Below are positions 1-7,698 of a stretch of DNA of 41,986 nucleotides, piece after piece; the first letter of the stretch is position 1, and every line of letters begins with the position of its first letter. The DNA lies in NCBI GenBank assembly GCA_023379705.1, contig JAMCPS010000095.1:1-41986 (forward strand). The letters run 5' to 3'. The notes under the pieces were generated by a model. It ran no database searches and was not told the DNA's origin. It was given only the letters and a program-made list of their open reading frames with translations. The translations under genes were made by a program, and so were the position numbers. The stretch is from Campylobacterota bacterium (GTDB lineage: Bacteria; Campylobacterota; Campylobacteria; Campylobacterales; Sulfurimonadaceae).

Positions 1-127
1 AATCAACGTTCTTGAAAATGGAGGGAATCAAGTAATTCCATTTTCATCGGTGTTTTTTACCAATGGGTATTTTGTAACAAACGAGTTATCGACACCAAAA
101 GCAGATGATATCAAAGAGGACTTATAT
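1..127 (+). repeat. exact 127-nt copy of an internal part of the next gene
   Basis: Bases 1-127 are identical to bases 336-462, which lie inside the DsbC-like gene that follows. Read in the same frame, the copy ends with Leu-Tyr-Val and a TGA that overlaps the ATG at 130. This is either the end of a tandem duplication of a 335-bp unit or an assembly effect. A match of exactly 127 nt starting at base 1 is what a de Bruijn assembler run at k=127 leaves at a contig end. Confidence 0.9.
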
Positions 128-129
128 GT

Positions 130-927
130 ATGAAATTTAAAGGGTTGTTCTTATCCATTATTGCATCAGTTTCGTTGTATGCCGGTCCCCACCAAGATGC
201 CATTAAAACTTATCTTGAACAGTCGATCAGCAAAGAGTCTGTCAAATCTGGGAAAAAAGCAACGATTAGCGGATTTAGCTTTTCCCAAGGGAAACAGGTT
301 GATAAGGAATGGGCCGGCTATTTTGTTCGGGCTAAAATCAACGTTCTTGAAAATGGAGGGAATCAAGTAATTCCATTTTCATCGGTGTTTTTTACCAATG
401 GGTATTTTGTAACAAACGAGTTATCGACACCAAAAGCAGATGATATCAAAGAGGACTTATATCCAAAGATCACCCCATCGATGTATGACGATGAGCGGTT
501 GATTGCAGGTAACAAGAACGCTAAACACAAACTTGTCCTTTTCTCGGATCCTATTTGCCCCGCTTGCCGGCAAGCGGTCCCAAGAATCTTGCAGAAGGTC
601 AGAAACAATCCAGCCGAGTATGCGCTCTATTATTACCACTTTCCACTGCAGCAGATACATCCTACTGCGTATGCAGTATCTCAAGGGATGATTGCTCTTC
701 ATCGCATGGGGAAAAAAGATGTCCTTGACCGAGTTTACGGCGATGGTGTTGAAACAATGAAAGAGCTTGAAATTATGTATGGGGGTATCAAAATCACAAA
801 AAAGGATAAAGAACATCTTGAAGAGGATCTAAACGTAACCGAGTATTTGGCAGTTCGTGGAACGCCAACATTGTATTTTGACGGCGAGATGGATCTCGGC
901 GGTAAAAAGTTTTTCAGTAAAAAATAA
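130..927 (+). CDS. periplasmic DsbC/DsbG-like thiol-disulfide isomerase
   Basis: The 265-residue protein begins with a Sec signal peptide (about residues 1-18, ending Leu-Tyr-Ala-Gly). A DsbC-like N-terminal region follows, then a thioredoxin fold with a CPAC active site at residues 143-146 and the cis-proline motif Gly-Thr-Pro-Thr near the C-terminus. DsbC/DsbG proteins isomerise disulfides in the periplasm. Plasmid copies commonly assist cysteine-rich secretion or pilus proteins, and this plasmid has many, including the shufflon products. The start at 130 has a weak GAGG 10 nt upstream, but that motif lies in the duplicated 127-nt stretch, so the true upstream context is uncertain. The fold is confident; the exact subfamily is less so. 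Confidence 0.8.
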   Translation: MKFKGLFLSIIASVSLYAGPHQDAIKTYLEQSISKESVKSGKKATISGFSFSQGKQVDKEWAGYFVRAKINVLENGGNQVIPFSSVFFTNGYFVTNELSTPKADDIKEDLYPKITPSMYDDERLIAGNKNAKHKLVLFSDPICPACRQAVPRILQKVRNNPAEYALYYYHFPLQQIHPTAYAVSQGMIALHRMGKKDVLDRVYGDGVETMKELEIMYGGIKITKKDKEHLEEDLNVTEYLAVRGTPTLYFDGEMDLGGKKFFSKK

Positions 928-936
928 AAAGGAATA

Positions 937-1152
937 ATGATGAAAGTTTTGTTAATTGGTGCATTGGTTAAAGGTGCGAAAGCGGCAAATAATGCTTTGG
1001 AGGGTGCTACTATCGCGGTAGAGCGCAATGTTGGTAATGAAGTAAAAGTCTCATATGTCAATCTTCGAGCATACGGTAAAAGCGTCGAAACGATTGTCTC
1101 TCATTCAAATGAAGCTGGTGATGGCATAGTTATGCCATGCAAGTTCCGGTAG
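937..1152 (+). CDS. OB-fold/SSB-like domain, possibly the 5' half of a split gene
   Basis: This 71-residue product reads like the N-terminal strands of a single-stranded-DNA-binding protein: Lys-Val-Leu-Leu-Ile-Gly near the start, then Ala-Thr-Ile-Ala-Val-Glu-Arg-Asn and Val-Ser-Tyr-Val-Asn-Leu-Arg-Ala-Tyr-Gly-Lys. The stop at 1150-1152 falls just where a final strand is expected. That strand (Val-Thr-Val-Glu-Ser-Val-Lys-Val-Met-Pro-Ser-Gly) is present in the -1 frame, at the start of the next reading frame. The gene may therefore be a frameshifted two-OB SSB, an assembly indel, or a genuinely separate small gene. A GGA lies a few bases before the start. Confidence 0.5.
   Translation: MMKVLLIGALVKGAKAANNALEGATIAVERNVGNEVKVSYVNLRAYGKSVETIVSHSNEAGDGIVMPCKFR
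1121..1138. repeat. short palindrome at the SSB gene junction
   Basis: ATGGCATAGTTATGCCAT can form a 7-bp stem with a 4-nt loop. It lies at the point where the reading frame would have to shift between the two SSB-like reading frames and covers the ATG at 1137. It could affect translation of the downstream frame or promote a sequencing error; the sequence cannot tell which. Confidence 0.5.
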
Positions 1153-1664
1153 TAACGGTTGAAAGTGTGAAAGTTATGCCATCCGGCACTCCACATGTTT
1201 CGGTTGTTTATGGAATCGGTAATTTAACGCGGGACGCGGAGATTCGAAAACTTTCTGATCAGTGGCGGGTTGTTTCTGTCGGTATTGCATCGAACCGTAA
1301 AATTCGCGGCGTTCAAAAAACATCGTTTTTTACAATGTCTCTTTTTGGAAAAGTCGGCGAAGACGGGAGCTGTCGTGCGGATAACACTGCTCCACATTGG
1401 ACATTGGGTAAAGGTCTGTCTATTTCAGGTCAACTTGATGTTCAAATTTGGAACGATCAAACAGATCCGAACAAACAACGTTCTTCTGTTAATATCATCA
1501 TTGACAGTTTTGAATTTTTGCCTTCCGGTAAGCGTGATGATAGTCAAAAAGACGTTCCGCCACCATACGCGAACACTCCTAAAACAAATTCGCTTCCTTC
1601 GTATGTTAATCAAGTAGAGAATCTTCCGGAGATCGACATCAATGAGGATGAGATCCCGTTTTGA
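1137..1664 (+). CDS. ssb: single-stranded DNA-binding protein
   Basis: The protein contains an OB fold of the SSB type (Gly-Asn-Leu-Thr-Arg-Asp-Ala-Glu-Ile, then Phe-Thr-Met-Ser-Leu-Phe-Gly-Lys, then Asp-Ser-Phe-Glu-Phe-Leu). A Pro/Asn-rich linker leads to the acidic C-terminal tip Asp-Glu-Ile-Pro-Phe, the usual protein-interaction tail of SSB. Plasmid SSBs coat ssDNA during conjugative transfer and replication. The start is uncertain. ATG 1137 overlaps the upstream frame by 16 nt and would keep a strand that belongs to a first OB domain. ATG 1176 would give a standard-length SSB. If the upstream frame is joined, the product would be a two-OB protein. Confidence 0.82.
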   Translation: MQVPVVTVESVKVMPSGTPHVSVVYGIGNLTRDAEIRKLSDQWRVVSVGIASNRKIRGVQKTSFFTMSLFGKVGEDGSCRADNTAPHWTLGKGLSISGQLDVQIWNDQTDPNKQRSSVNIIIDSFEFLPSGKRDDSQKDVPPPYANTPKTNSLPSYVNQVENLPEIDINEDEIPF

Positions 1665-1667
1665 GGT

Positions 1668-1685
1668 ATGCCCCTTCGGGGGTAT
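1668..1685 (+). terminator. small UUCG-loop hairpin after ssb
   Basis: ATGCCCC-TTCG-GGGGTAT forms a 7-bp stem (one G-U pair) with a stable TTCG tetraloop just after the ssb stop. There is no T-run immediately after it, so it may be an mRNA-stabilising or attenuating hairpin rather than a full terminator. Confidence 0.3.
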
Positions 1686-1743
1686 TCCCAAAGGTTTCGA
1701 TGAAGCTTTTTGGAATACTAGAAACTACAAAAGGATACATAGA

Positions 1744-2226
1744 ATGAGAATAATTGGAGTGTTGTTATTTGGGATGGTTGTAGGATCGCTATATGCCGAT
1801 CCCATGATAGGAAGGGTGGTTAAGGTTGCTGATGGGGATACCTTGACGATCTTGGACCCGGCAAATCAGCAGCACAGAGTGAGATTGGCGCAGATTGATG
1901 CTCCTGAGAAAGCTCAGCCTTTCGGCATGGTTTCCAAAAAATCGCTTTCCGATATTTGTTATGGTGTTAAAGCACAGGTGATTCCAGTTGATATAGACCG
2001 CTATGATCGCATTGTTGGAACTGTTTACTGTAACGGGACAAATGCAAATCTTGAACAGATAAAGAGAGGGATGGCTTGGGTATATGATAAATATGCAAAA
2101 GATGGGAACCTTTATTCCACACAAAGCGCAGCTAGAAGCAATAAAGTAGGGCTGTGGAACGACAAATCACCAGTTGAACCTTGGGTGTTTAGATCAAGTA
2201 AAAAACAATATATAAACAATAATTAA
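1744..2226 (+). CDS. secreted thermonuclease (staphylococcal nuclease family)
   Basis: The 160-residue protein has a signal peptide (about residues 1-18) and an SNase domain. The family's catalytic and calcium residues are visible: Asp32 (GDTL), Arg45/Arg47, Asp52 and Glu55 (IDAPE), and Arg86/Arg89 (DRYDR). SNase-type enzymes cleave DNA and RNA in a calcium-dependent way outside the cytoplasm. Such genes are frequent next to ssb and transfer genes on conjugative plasmids, where entry or surface roles have been suggested. ATG 1744 was chosen because it directly precedes the signal peptide and follows an AAGGA; an in-frame ATG at 1642 would overlap ssb. Confidence 0.88.
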   Translation: MRIIGVLLFGMVVGSLYADPMIGRVVKVADGDTLTILDPANQQHRVRLAQIDAPEKAQPFGMVSKKSLSDICYGVKAQVIPVDIDRYDRIVGTVYCNGTNANLEQIKRGMAWVYDKYAKDGNLYSTQSAARSNKVGLWNDKSPVEPWVFRSSKKQYINNN

Positions 2227-2238
2227 ACCATATCATAT

Positions 2239-2244
2239 TATAAT
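2239..2244 (+). promoter_or_regulatory. -10 box (TATAAT) for the Fic toxin-antitoxin operon
   Basis: A perfect TATAAT lies 26 nt before the antitoxin start in an AT-rich intergenic gap of 43 nt. No good -35 is seen, as is common for epsilonproteobacterial promoters. Confidence 0.5.
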
Positions 2245-2269
2245 TTCACAAATCAAAAAAGGTTAGTTT

Positions 2270-2512
2270 ATGGCCAAAAGCAAAGAAGAAAGTCTTGGTT
2301 TTTTAAAAAAATACAAAGATCAGCTAACAGATCAGCAATATAAAAATGTCGCAATGACCATCGGACATCAAGCAATTGAAGGAATCTATTGCACTGAAGA
2401 AAGTGTTGATCGGATGGTAAGAATTGAAAAAGGCGAGTTAACTTTTGATCAAGCGTTAGATGAGCTATTTTTTGGAAAAGAGGCTTTGCATGGACACGCC
2501 AGCAGTCGATGA
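2270..2512 (+). CDS. VbhA-like antitoxin of the Fic toxin
   Basis: This 80-residue protein precedes and overlaps a Fic-domain gene. It matches the pattern of VbhA-type (class I) Fic antitoxins: Ala-Ile-Glu-Gly around residues 38-41, then Val-Asp-Arg-Met and a Lys-Gly-Glu-Leu-Thr-Phe-Asp-Gln segment. Class I antitoxins insert a Ser/Thr-x-x-x-Glu-Gly/Asn helix into the Fic active site, with the Glu blocking productive ATP binding. Here the Glu-Gly pair is present, but the residue four places before the Glu reads as His. An AAAGG ribosome site precedes ATG 2270. Assignment rests mainly on gene context and the Glu-Gly motif. Confidence 0.72.
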   Translation: MAKSKEESLGFLKKYKDQLTDQQYKNVAMTIGHQAIEGIYCTEESVDRMVRIEKGELTFDQALDELFFGKEALHGHASSR

Positions 2513-3194
2513 TTTCGATCAAACTTTGCTCCAATCGAGCAAGCTCAAGGCTTCGACGGTAGAAGAACTATTTGAACTAGAGAAAGAGTTTACAACGCTC
2601 GCGCTGCACGATGTAATTAGAAACCCGGTAAAAGGTAAGTTCGACTTCGATCATCTTAAAGAGATTCATAGAAGAATATTCGACTCTGTATATACAACTG
2701 CCGGTAAAGATCGATTTGAAGCAGGTCTTCGAACGATGTTTGTAAAACATAATATTTCCAACACGGGCGAAACGATGTTTGTCCACGGCAGCAATATCCC
2801 GGAAGTGGCGAATGCAATATTCGGTGAATTAAAGAGCAAGAAATATTTTAAGGGATTGAGTAAGCAGAATTTTATTGAAGAGTCTGCCAGATTCTTTGGC
2901 AAATTAAATATGCTTCATCCTTTTCGTGAGGGCAATGGTAGAACGCAGAGAATCTTTATGGTTCAGCTCGCCATGAATGCAGGGTATTCGCTTCGCCTTG
3001 ACCGTATTGATGATTTTATGATGATCACTGCATGCCAAGAAGCATCCAAAGGTTATTACACAAGGCTTGAAAAACTTTTTGATAAGCAAATAGAAATCGT
3101 TCCCATGCAGCCGATCAAGGAATTCAAACCATTGAAAGAAGTGGTTCAAGAGCTTATGAACAGTGTAAAGAAAGGGTTTGGGTTGAAACAATGA
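2490..3194 (+). CDS. Fic-domain AMP-transferase toxin (VbhT-like)
   Basis: The 234-residue protein carries the complete Fic motif HPFREGNGRTQR at residues 143-154, with the catalytic His143, the metal-binding Glu147 and both arginines. It also has a plausible flap segment around Thr-Met-Phe-Val-His-Gly. Intact motifs indicate an active nucleotidyl transferase, usually an AMPylator of DNA gyrase/topoisomerase IV or another target. Start 2490 follows an AGAGG at good spacing and overlaps the antitoxin gene by 23 nt, an arrangement that couples their translation. The likely role is plasmid maintenance; an effector role through the nearby secretion system is possible but not shown. Confidence 0.88.
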   Translation: MDTPAVDDFDQTLLQSSKLKASTVEELFELEKEFTTLALHDVIRNPVKGKFDFDHLKEIHRRIFDSVYTTAGKDRFEAGLRTMFVKHNISNTGETMFVHGSNIPEVANAIFGELKSKKYFKGLSKQNFIEESARFFGKLNMLHPFREGNGRTQRIFMVQLAMNAGYSLRLDRIDDFMMITACQEASKGYYTRLEKLFDKQIEIVPMQPIKEFKPLKEVVQELMNSVKKGFGLKQ

Positions 3195-3892
3195 TGCGGA
3201 TCCCGGCGGTTATCTTTGCTTTATTGTGCTCGTTATCCTATGGTGATGTATTCCAAAAAGGGTTTGAAGCTGCAGATCTGAAGAGAGATATCAATCAAAA
3301 GCTATTGAGAGCTATTGCATCGCATGAAAGCGGTCTTAACCCTTTCGTGGTAGGTTTTGTTATTAAAGACCCTTCTATCGCTTTGGCAGCGGAAAACGAT
3401 TTGAAAAATTCACCGGTAAAATTTAAGAGAAGCGCATATAAGCGATGGTCACATTTTGCTCTTTACTTTCAAGATGCGGACCAGGCAAAAAAAGCTATTC
3501 CTTGGCTTGAGAAAGTCACTGCAACTTCAACCGGTTATGATGTTGGGTTGATGCAGATAAACAGTCGTAACTCAAAGCGAAACGGCTGGAGTGTTGATCG
3601 TCTGATCTCTGATCCGGACTACAACATTGACAAAGGGGCAATGATTCTTAGTGATTGCAGAAAGCTTTTTAATTCAGATCCCGCGAAAACACTTGAGTGT
3701 TACAATAAAGGGACAAAATCTTCAAACTTTGATTATGCCTACTATTCATCGGTATTTAAAAAATATTACGGAACGCCTCAAATTGCGAAGGTTGTACAAG
3801 CTCAGCTTCATAAAAAAGACCAAAAAGTGACCCAAGCTGAAAAAGGTATGACCCTCCCAAGAAATTATGGGGAAGGAAGAACGCTATTTTAA
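3191..3892 (+). CDS. lytic transglycosylase (VirB1-like), first copy
   Basis: The 233-residue protein has a signal peptide and an SLT/lysozyme-like fold. The catalytic glutamate is Glu46 in Ser-His-Glu-Ser-Gly-Leu-Asn-Pro, followed by Gly-Leu-Met-Gln-Ile-Asn-Ser and Cys-Tyr-Asn-Lys-Gly. Such enzymes open the peptidoglycan so that a secretion apparatus or pilus can assemble. The start ATG overlaps the fic stop (ATGA). A paralogue sits at 26220-26792 in the pilus region; both share the insertion between the Glu and Gly-Leu-x-Gln motifs and the Tyr-Asn-Ile-Asp-Lys-Gly-Ala segment. This copy has a Lys/Gln-rich C-terminal extension of about 40 residues. Confidence 0.87.
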   Translation: MMRIPAVIFALLCSLSYGDVFQKGFEAADLKRDINQKLLRAIASHESGLNPFVVGFVIKDPSIALAAENDLKNSPVKFKRSAYKRWSHFALYFQDADQAKKAIPWLEKVTATSTGYDVGLMQINSRNSKRNGWSVDRLISDPDYNIDKGAMILSDCRKLFNSDPAKTLECYNKGTKSSNFDYAYYSSVFKKYYGTPQIAKVVQAQLHKKDQKVTQAEKGMTLPRNYGEGRTLF

Positions 3893-3905
3893 ATTATTTT
3901 TGCGC

Positions 3906-3911
3906 TATAAT
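3906..3911 (+). promoter_or_regulatory. -10 box (TATAAT) upstream of the VirB4-type gene
   Basis: TATAAT preceded by TGCGC lies 47 nt before ATG 3959, with a T-rich stretch upstream instead of a clear -35. It is the only obvious promoter in the 66-nt gap. Confidence 0.45.
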
Positions 3912-3958
3912 TTGCAATATTCTATGAACTAACCATTGAGTTATTTAAGAGGTAAATT

Positions 3959-6295
3959 ATGGGTGTTAAACAAAATATAGCTTCTATGTTTGGGAGTATT
4001 CTTGACCAGCTGAGGGTCTATGATTCTAACGATACTATCTTGGTTGATGGGTTTGATAAAAACGATGAGTATTGTTTAAAGATCAACTCTTATTTTCAAA
4101 CTTTGTATTGTGTCGAATTGTCCGGGACCGGCAATATACCGACGCGGTTGTCAACCGACTATATCCACAATCTTTTTTCGGATCACAGAAACGACGATAA
4201 AGGGTATTTGATTTGGGTTCTCCTCAAAAAAGATCAATATCAAAAGAACTTGATTTTCACCTATAGTAAATCTTTGGCCGAGCGCTTCAGTACATCTATC
4301 GGCGGCCGGAAACTTCATGCTTTTGAAATTATCAATGCCGTGTATGATATCTTTATGGATAATGAATATTCGGTAGAGAAGAAAAATCTTAAATCGATGC
4401 TGGACATGGCCAGCCAGGTTAAGTATGAAAACCCTTTCTCTACATTTAACAGTGTAATCAAAGAGGCTGTTTACGGGAATATGAACAATATTGATTTGTA
4501 CCAGGCGTATGAGTTCTCCGGGAACGAAGCTGCCGCAGATCTCTATGAATTTTATAAAATGAACTTTACCGGCGCACTTTTTACTTATATCAATTTCTCC
4601 AAAAATGCAGTTTTACCGTCCCTGAGTCGTCGAATATGGCAATCCACCTTTGTGGGTGCTCAAAAGCAGTTTAAAGAGCTAAGAGAGTCTTATCAGAACG
4701 GTGAAGTTAAGTTAGCATTGATCAATTCAGTTTTAATGCTGCGCAAAGGCTATTCGGATACGGTACCAACTGATATCGGTAATAAGATGAAAACCAAATT
4801 TATCCACAAAAATCTCCACAAAAAGGACATTATTCGCTACACCCCTCTAATCAAAAGGGATGTTAAATTCGATCGATTGGTGGACTGGCGATTTTTTCAA
4901 AACTATTTCACAATGGTTCATAAAGCAAATACCGATGTCCCGGATTTTTATGGTAAAGATCTCATGGGCGGGTTTATTAACTATGGGCTCAAGCATCCGA
5001 CGAAGTATGTTACCAATACAAGACCTCATACGTTGATCTTTGGTCCTACCGGATCCGGAAAGACGACGACTGTAGGTAAAGTGATGGCATCGATACTGAA
5101 CGTTGATTACACCACATGGGAAGCGAAAACGTTGTATGCAAAAAACTTTCGACCATTTGATATTAAACGAAGTATGCGGCCGCTTACCGATAAGCTCGCC
5201 TCCAATCCAAAAAATGATATTAAGTACCTCAGTGCTGACCTCAATTATTTTAGCTATAACCTCGTTAATATTGCGGAATTTAAACGGGATGGGAAAATCT
5301 CTATTGATTTAACCGAACTTGCTTTTGCAAGCGATCTGCTGTCAGTTATTATTGAAACGGCAAGCAAAGGCAGAGGAGGGGGGCTGAGCGCTGAAGAAGA
5401 CGGTTTGTTTAAAGAGTTGGTGAGATCTCTTTATGAGCGAAAAAATTATACCGGTGTCGCAATTAGTCAGTTAAAAGAATCGGATCTGCAAGCATATCAT
5501 CGTATGATATCGTTTGGCTATAAGGATTATCAGAACACTACAGAAACGAAAGAGGCTGAATTTGATTATTTGCGTAAGCCGGTTCTACCTGATCTGATTA
5601 ATGAGCTTAAACATTACATGCACGATCGAGGACTCTCTGAAGTAAAAAGAAAAGCGGCTCAAAATCTTGAGGGTAAACTTGAGGCGGTGAATGCTTTGGG
5701 CTATTTCAGCAGTTATGATCGCATTGATCTTAAAAGCGGGGCATATTTGTATTTTGATATGGATGCGATTAAAGATATCCCTGAATACGTACCTATCTTC
5801 CTCGCTATTTTTAACCGGGTTTATACCGCAGATAAAAAACGTCAAGATGAGTTAAAAATATCAGGGAAGCCTCGCCCGGAAATCAATTATATTTTTGAAG
5901 AGGCCAAAAATCTATTTGTGGTTCCGGCATTTGAATCGATCCTGGCGAAACTTGCAAATGAAGCCCGATCATATGATATTGTTTTGATCTTCGTTCTCCA
6001 AAGACTTGAAGATGTCCCTTCGTATATCTTCTCACAAATTGAATCTAAGATGATCCTCTTTCCGGCAGACAATGAAAAGAATGCCATTATCGATGAGATT
6101 GTACGTCTCGCAAGACCAAGTGAACAAATCATCGATTTATTCAAAAAGACACCACAGTACGGCATGACGATTTGGTATGAGCATGGTGGGTTTGTTATGA
6201 AATTTGATTTAGATGAAGTTGAACGTAAGATCTTTGAGTCTGAAGGGGAAAAATTCTCTGTTGTTGAAGCAAGAGGGAGACGAGATGCACATTGA
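3959..6295 (+). CDS. VirB4/TraU/DotO-family T4SS ATPase
   Basis: The 778-residue cytoplasmic ATPase has a Walker A motif GPTGSGKTT at about residues 362-370. A Walker B-like Ile-Phe-Glu-Glu-Ala lies near 644-648, followed by the VirB4-type region Arg-Ser-Tyr-Asp-Ile...Leu-Gln-Arg-Leu-Glu-Asp. VirB4-family ATPases power assembly of the secretion channel and pilus. The length is typical of VirB4 (about 800) and shorter than IncI TraU (about 1000). The Walker B carries Glu-Glu where most relatives have Asp-Glu. RBS AAGAGG precedes the ATG. It is unlikely to be the coupling protein, since no VirD4-type membrane anchor is seen. Confidence 0.78.
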   Translation: MGVKQNIASMFGSILDQLRVYDSNDTILVDGFDKNDEYCLKINSYFQTLYCVELSGTGNIPTRLSTDYIHNLFSDHRNDDKGYLIWVLLKKDQYQKNLIFTYSKSLAERFSTSIGGRKLHAFEIINAVYDIFMDNEYSVEKKNLKSMLDMASQVKYENPFSTFNSVIKEAVYGNMNNIDLYQAYEFSGNEAAADLYEFYKMNFTGALFTYINFSKNAVLPSLSRRIWQSTFVGAQKQFKELRESYQNGEVKLALINSVLMLRKGYSDTVPTDIGNKMKTKFIHKNLHKKDIIRYTPLIKRDVKFDRLVDWRFFQNYFTMVHKANTDVPDFYGKDLMGGFINYGLKHPTKYVTNTRPHTLIFGPTGSGKTTTVGKVMASILNVDYTTWEAKTLYAKNFRPFDIKRSMRPLTDKLASNPKNDIKYLSADLNYFSYNLVNIAEFKRDGKISIDLTELAFASDLLSVIIETASKGRGGGLSAEEDGLFKELVRSLYERKNYTGVAISQLKESDLQAYHRMISFGYKDYQNTTETKEAEFDYLRKPVLPDLINELKHYMHDRGLSEVKRKAAQNLEGKLEAVNALGYFSSYDRIDLKSGAYLYFDMDAIKDIPEYVPIFLAIFNRVYTADKKRQDELKISGKPRPEINYIFEEAKNLFVVPAFESILAKLANEARSYDIVLIFVLQRLEDVPSYIFSQIESKMILFPADNEKNAIIDEIVRLARPSEQIIDLFKKTPQYGMTIWYEHGGFVMKFDLDEVERKIFESEGEKFSVVEARGRRDAH

Positions 6296-6545
6296 AGAGA
6301 TCATCTTTACCGTTGAGAAATTGAGTGCAGATCATTTTTGTAGACTCTCAGGCTGTTCTGCTAACGTAGACGGGGAAATGGAGAAATTAAACTTTTTACA
6401 TTATCTCGAATCATTTAAAAATTTCCCCCAAAGGTTTGTGGACTGGTTTGAAGCATGGCTGGTGTACGCTGAAGAGGTTGGGGTAAAAGCTTCCCCCGGA
6501 GTGAATAAATTCAGGGGATATGAGAATGGTAAGCTTGTCAGTTGA
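6285..6545 (+). CDS. 86-residue protein of unknown function
   Basis: Not recognised. The ATG at 6285 follows GAGGGAGA and overlaps the ATPase gene by 11 nt, so it is probably translated with it. The protein is soluble and Trp/Phe-rich in its second half (Phe-Val-Asp-Trp-Phe-Glu-Ala-Trp). Its 3' end overlaps the 3' end of the convergent gene by 8 nt, leaving no room for a terminator. Confidence 0.55.
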   Translation: MHIEEIIFTVEKLSADHFCRLSGCSANVDGEMEKLNFLHYLESFKNFPQRFVDWFEAWLVYAEEVGVKASPGVNKFRGYENGKLVS

Positions 6546-6954
6546 ACTTTTCAGCGGCGATCGATCCGCTCTCTTTTTCCCCAAGCATTAATGCAGTATC
6601 AGTTCCGCTACCTTCGATCAAATTAGTATTAGAACGAAGCTCCGCAGTCTTTCCTGATTCCGATTCTATTTTTTTTAGCAAAAGAAGGTTTTGTGCCTGC
6701 AGGGCTTTAATGTTGGCCAGCGTTTTTTCTTTTAAATCATACTGGGGTTCGAATTTCTGCGATGCCAGTTCTTTTGTAGCATTTATTTTTGAGGTTACTT
6801 TTCCCATTCCCGTAGTAACTTGAGAATTGATAGCCATTTGGGCTTCTTGAATGTAAGGCGAAACGGTACTGTATGCCGCAGCATGAGCCACGCCCCTCAT
6901 TACACATAAAGCAAAAAGACTAATTTGAAGCTTTGTCGGTATTGGCGATAACAT
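6538..6954 (-). CDS. exported coiled-coil-like protein, possibly VirB5-type
   Basis: This is a 138-residue protein with a signal peptide (ending Val-Ala-His-Ala). A helical region with heptad-like Leu/Ile spacing follows (Ala-Asn-Ile-Lys-Ala-Leu-Gln-Ala-Gln-Asn-Leu-Leu). ATG 6954 was chosen because GGAGG lies just upstream; longer in-frame starts would put the signal peptide internally. It is the last of four overlapping genes read on the minus strand. The upstream paralogue-like gene (7282-7698) shares the plan of signal peptide plus helices, which recalls VirB5-type minor pilus subunits. That is inference only. Confidence 0.55.
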   Translation of the reverse strand: MLSPIPTKLQISLFALCVMRGVAHAAAYSTVSPYIQEAQMAINSQVTTGMGKVTSKINATKELASQKFEPQYDLKEKTLANIKALQAQNLLLLKKIESESGKTAELRSNTNLIEGSGTDTALMLGEKESGSIAAEKFN

Positions 6955-7285
6955 GTGTATCCTCCACAAGTTTAAAATTGGTTTCACCGTTTTTTCCGAT
7001 GATTGCGCCACTGCTCGCATATTGCGAATGGGATTTATTGGTGTAGAACGTAGTTTCTGCTATGTTCTGGCCGTAGAGTTTATTGATTGATCGAATAAGC
7101 TTCAGATCACTTGTTTCGTATGGTCTCAATCCTGCCGATTTCTTTTCATTTGAAATCAGTTTTAAGAGCACTTCTTTGGCAGTCGTACCGTTTGTATTCA
7201 CGTATTGAGGGGATTTTGTGTCATTGAACTTATCCGCGTTAACAATTGAAATACAGCCAATCAAAAGAAGAATCTTTAAAATCAT
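6920..7285 (-). CDS. exported protein of unknown function
   Basis: The 121-residue protein has an N-terminal signal peptide (Leu-Leu-Leu-Ile-Gly-Cys...Val-Asn-Ala). A Cys at residue 11 sits within the hydrophobic stretch but not in a clear lipobox context. No domain was recognised. The ATG overlaps the preceding stop (ATGA) and the 3' end overlaps the next gene by 35 nt, so the four minus genes form one tightly coupled operon. Confidence 0.55.
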   Translation of the reverse strand: MILKILLLIGCISIVNADKFNDTKSPQYVNTNGTTAKEVLLKLISNEKKSAGLRPYETSDLKLIRSINKLYGQNIAETTFYTNKSHSQYASSGAIIGKNGETNFKLVEDTHVIANTDKASN

Positions 7286-7698
7286 TGTATGTCCTCTGTT
7301 TTGAACTTTAAAGCGGCAGACGTTGTTTCGCTTGTTCTCTGAAGTGCTTCGTTTGTCTTAGCCGAGATCTTGCCCGAAGTAGCTGTCAATGCAGCTGCTT
7401 TTTCTTGTTCAATCGCAATCTCTCGGAGTATCATATTATTTTTAGCACTGAGTATTTCAAGATTTTTCAGAACTTTGTTCTGTTCTTCAAGGGCCTGCAG
7501 CTGTTCAGCGTATTTTTTGTGAACGTTATCGGACAGTTCGTTAGTTGTTACGATAGTAGTCGCAAGCTTTTGTTGAAAGATCATCCGATGAGTAAGAACG
7601 TATTGTCCGCAATCTTGATAAGCACATACGGCTAGAAGTTGGGTTGGGAGAATGACGGCCAGTGAGGCCGCCGTTATAATGAGATGTTTGGTCTTCAT
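7282..7698 (-). CDS. exported helical protein, possibly VirB5-type
   Basis: The 138-residue protein has a signal peptide and two early cysteines (Val-Cys-Ala-Tyr-Gln-Asp-Cys). A long helical segment follows (Glu-Gln-Leu-Gln-Ala-Leu-Glu-Glu-Gln-Asn-Lys-Val-Leu-Lys-Asn-Leu). It resembles the product of 6538-6954 in size and layout. ATG 7698 overlaps the upstream stop by 1 nt (TAATG). A VirB5-like pilus-tip role would fit the operon but is not proven. Confidence 0.55.
   Translation of the reverse strand: MKTKHLIITAASLAVILPTQLLAVCAYQDCGQYVLTHRMIFQQKLATTIVTTNELSDNVHKKYAEQLQALEEQNKVLKNLEILSAKNNMILREIAIEQEKAAALTATSGKISAKTNEALQRTSETTSAALKFKTEDIQ

Noticed and set aside
457-816. Minus-strand frame opposite the DsbC-like gene
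   Set aside because: The + frame carries the CPAC and cis-Pro motifs and a signal peptide; the antisense frame is a shadow.
6542-6823. Rightward frame opposite the 6538-6954 gene
   Set aside because: The minus-strand gene has a signal peptide, a GGAGG ribosome site and overlapping neighbours; the + frame has none of these.
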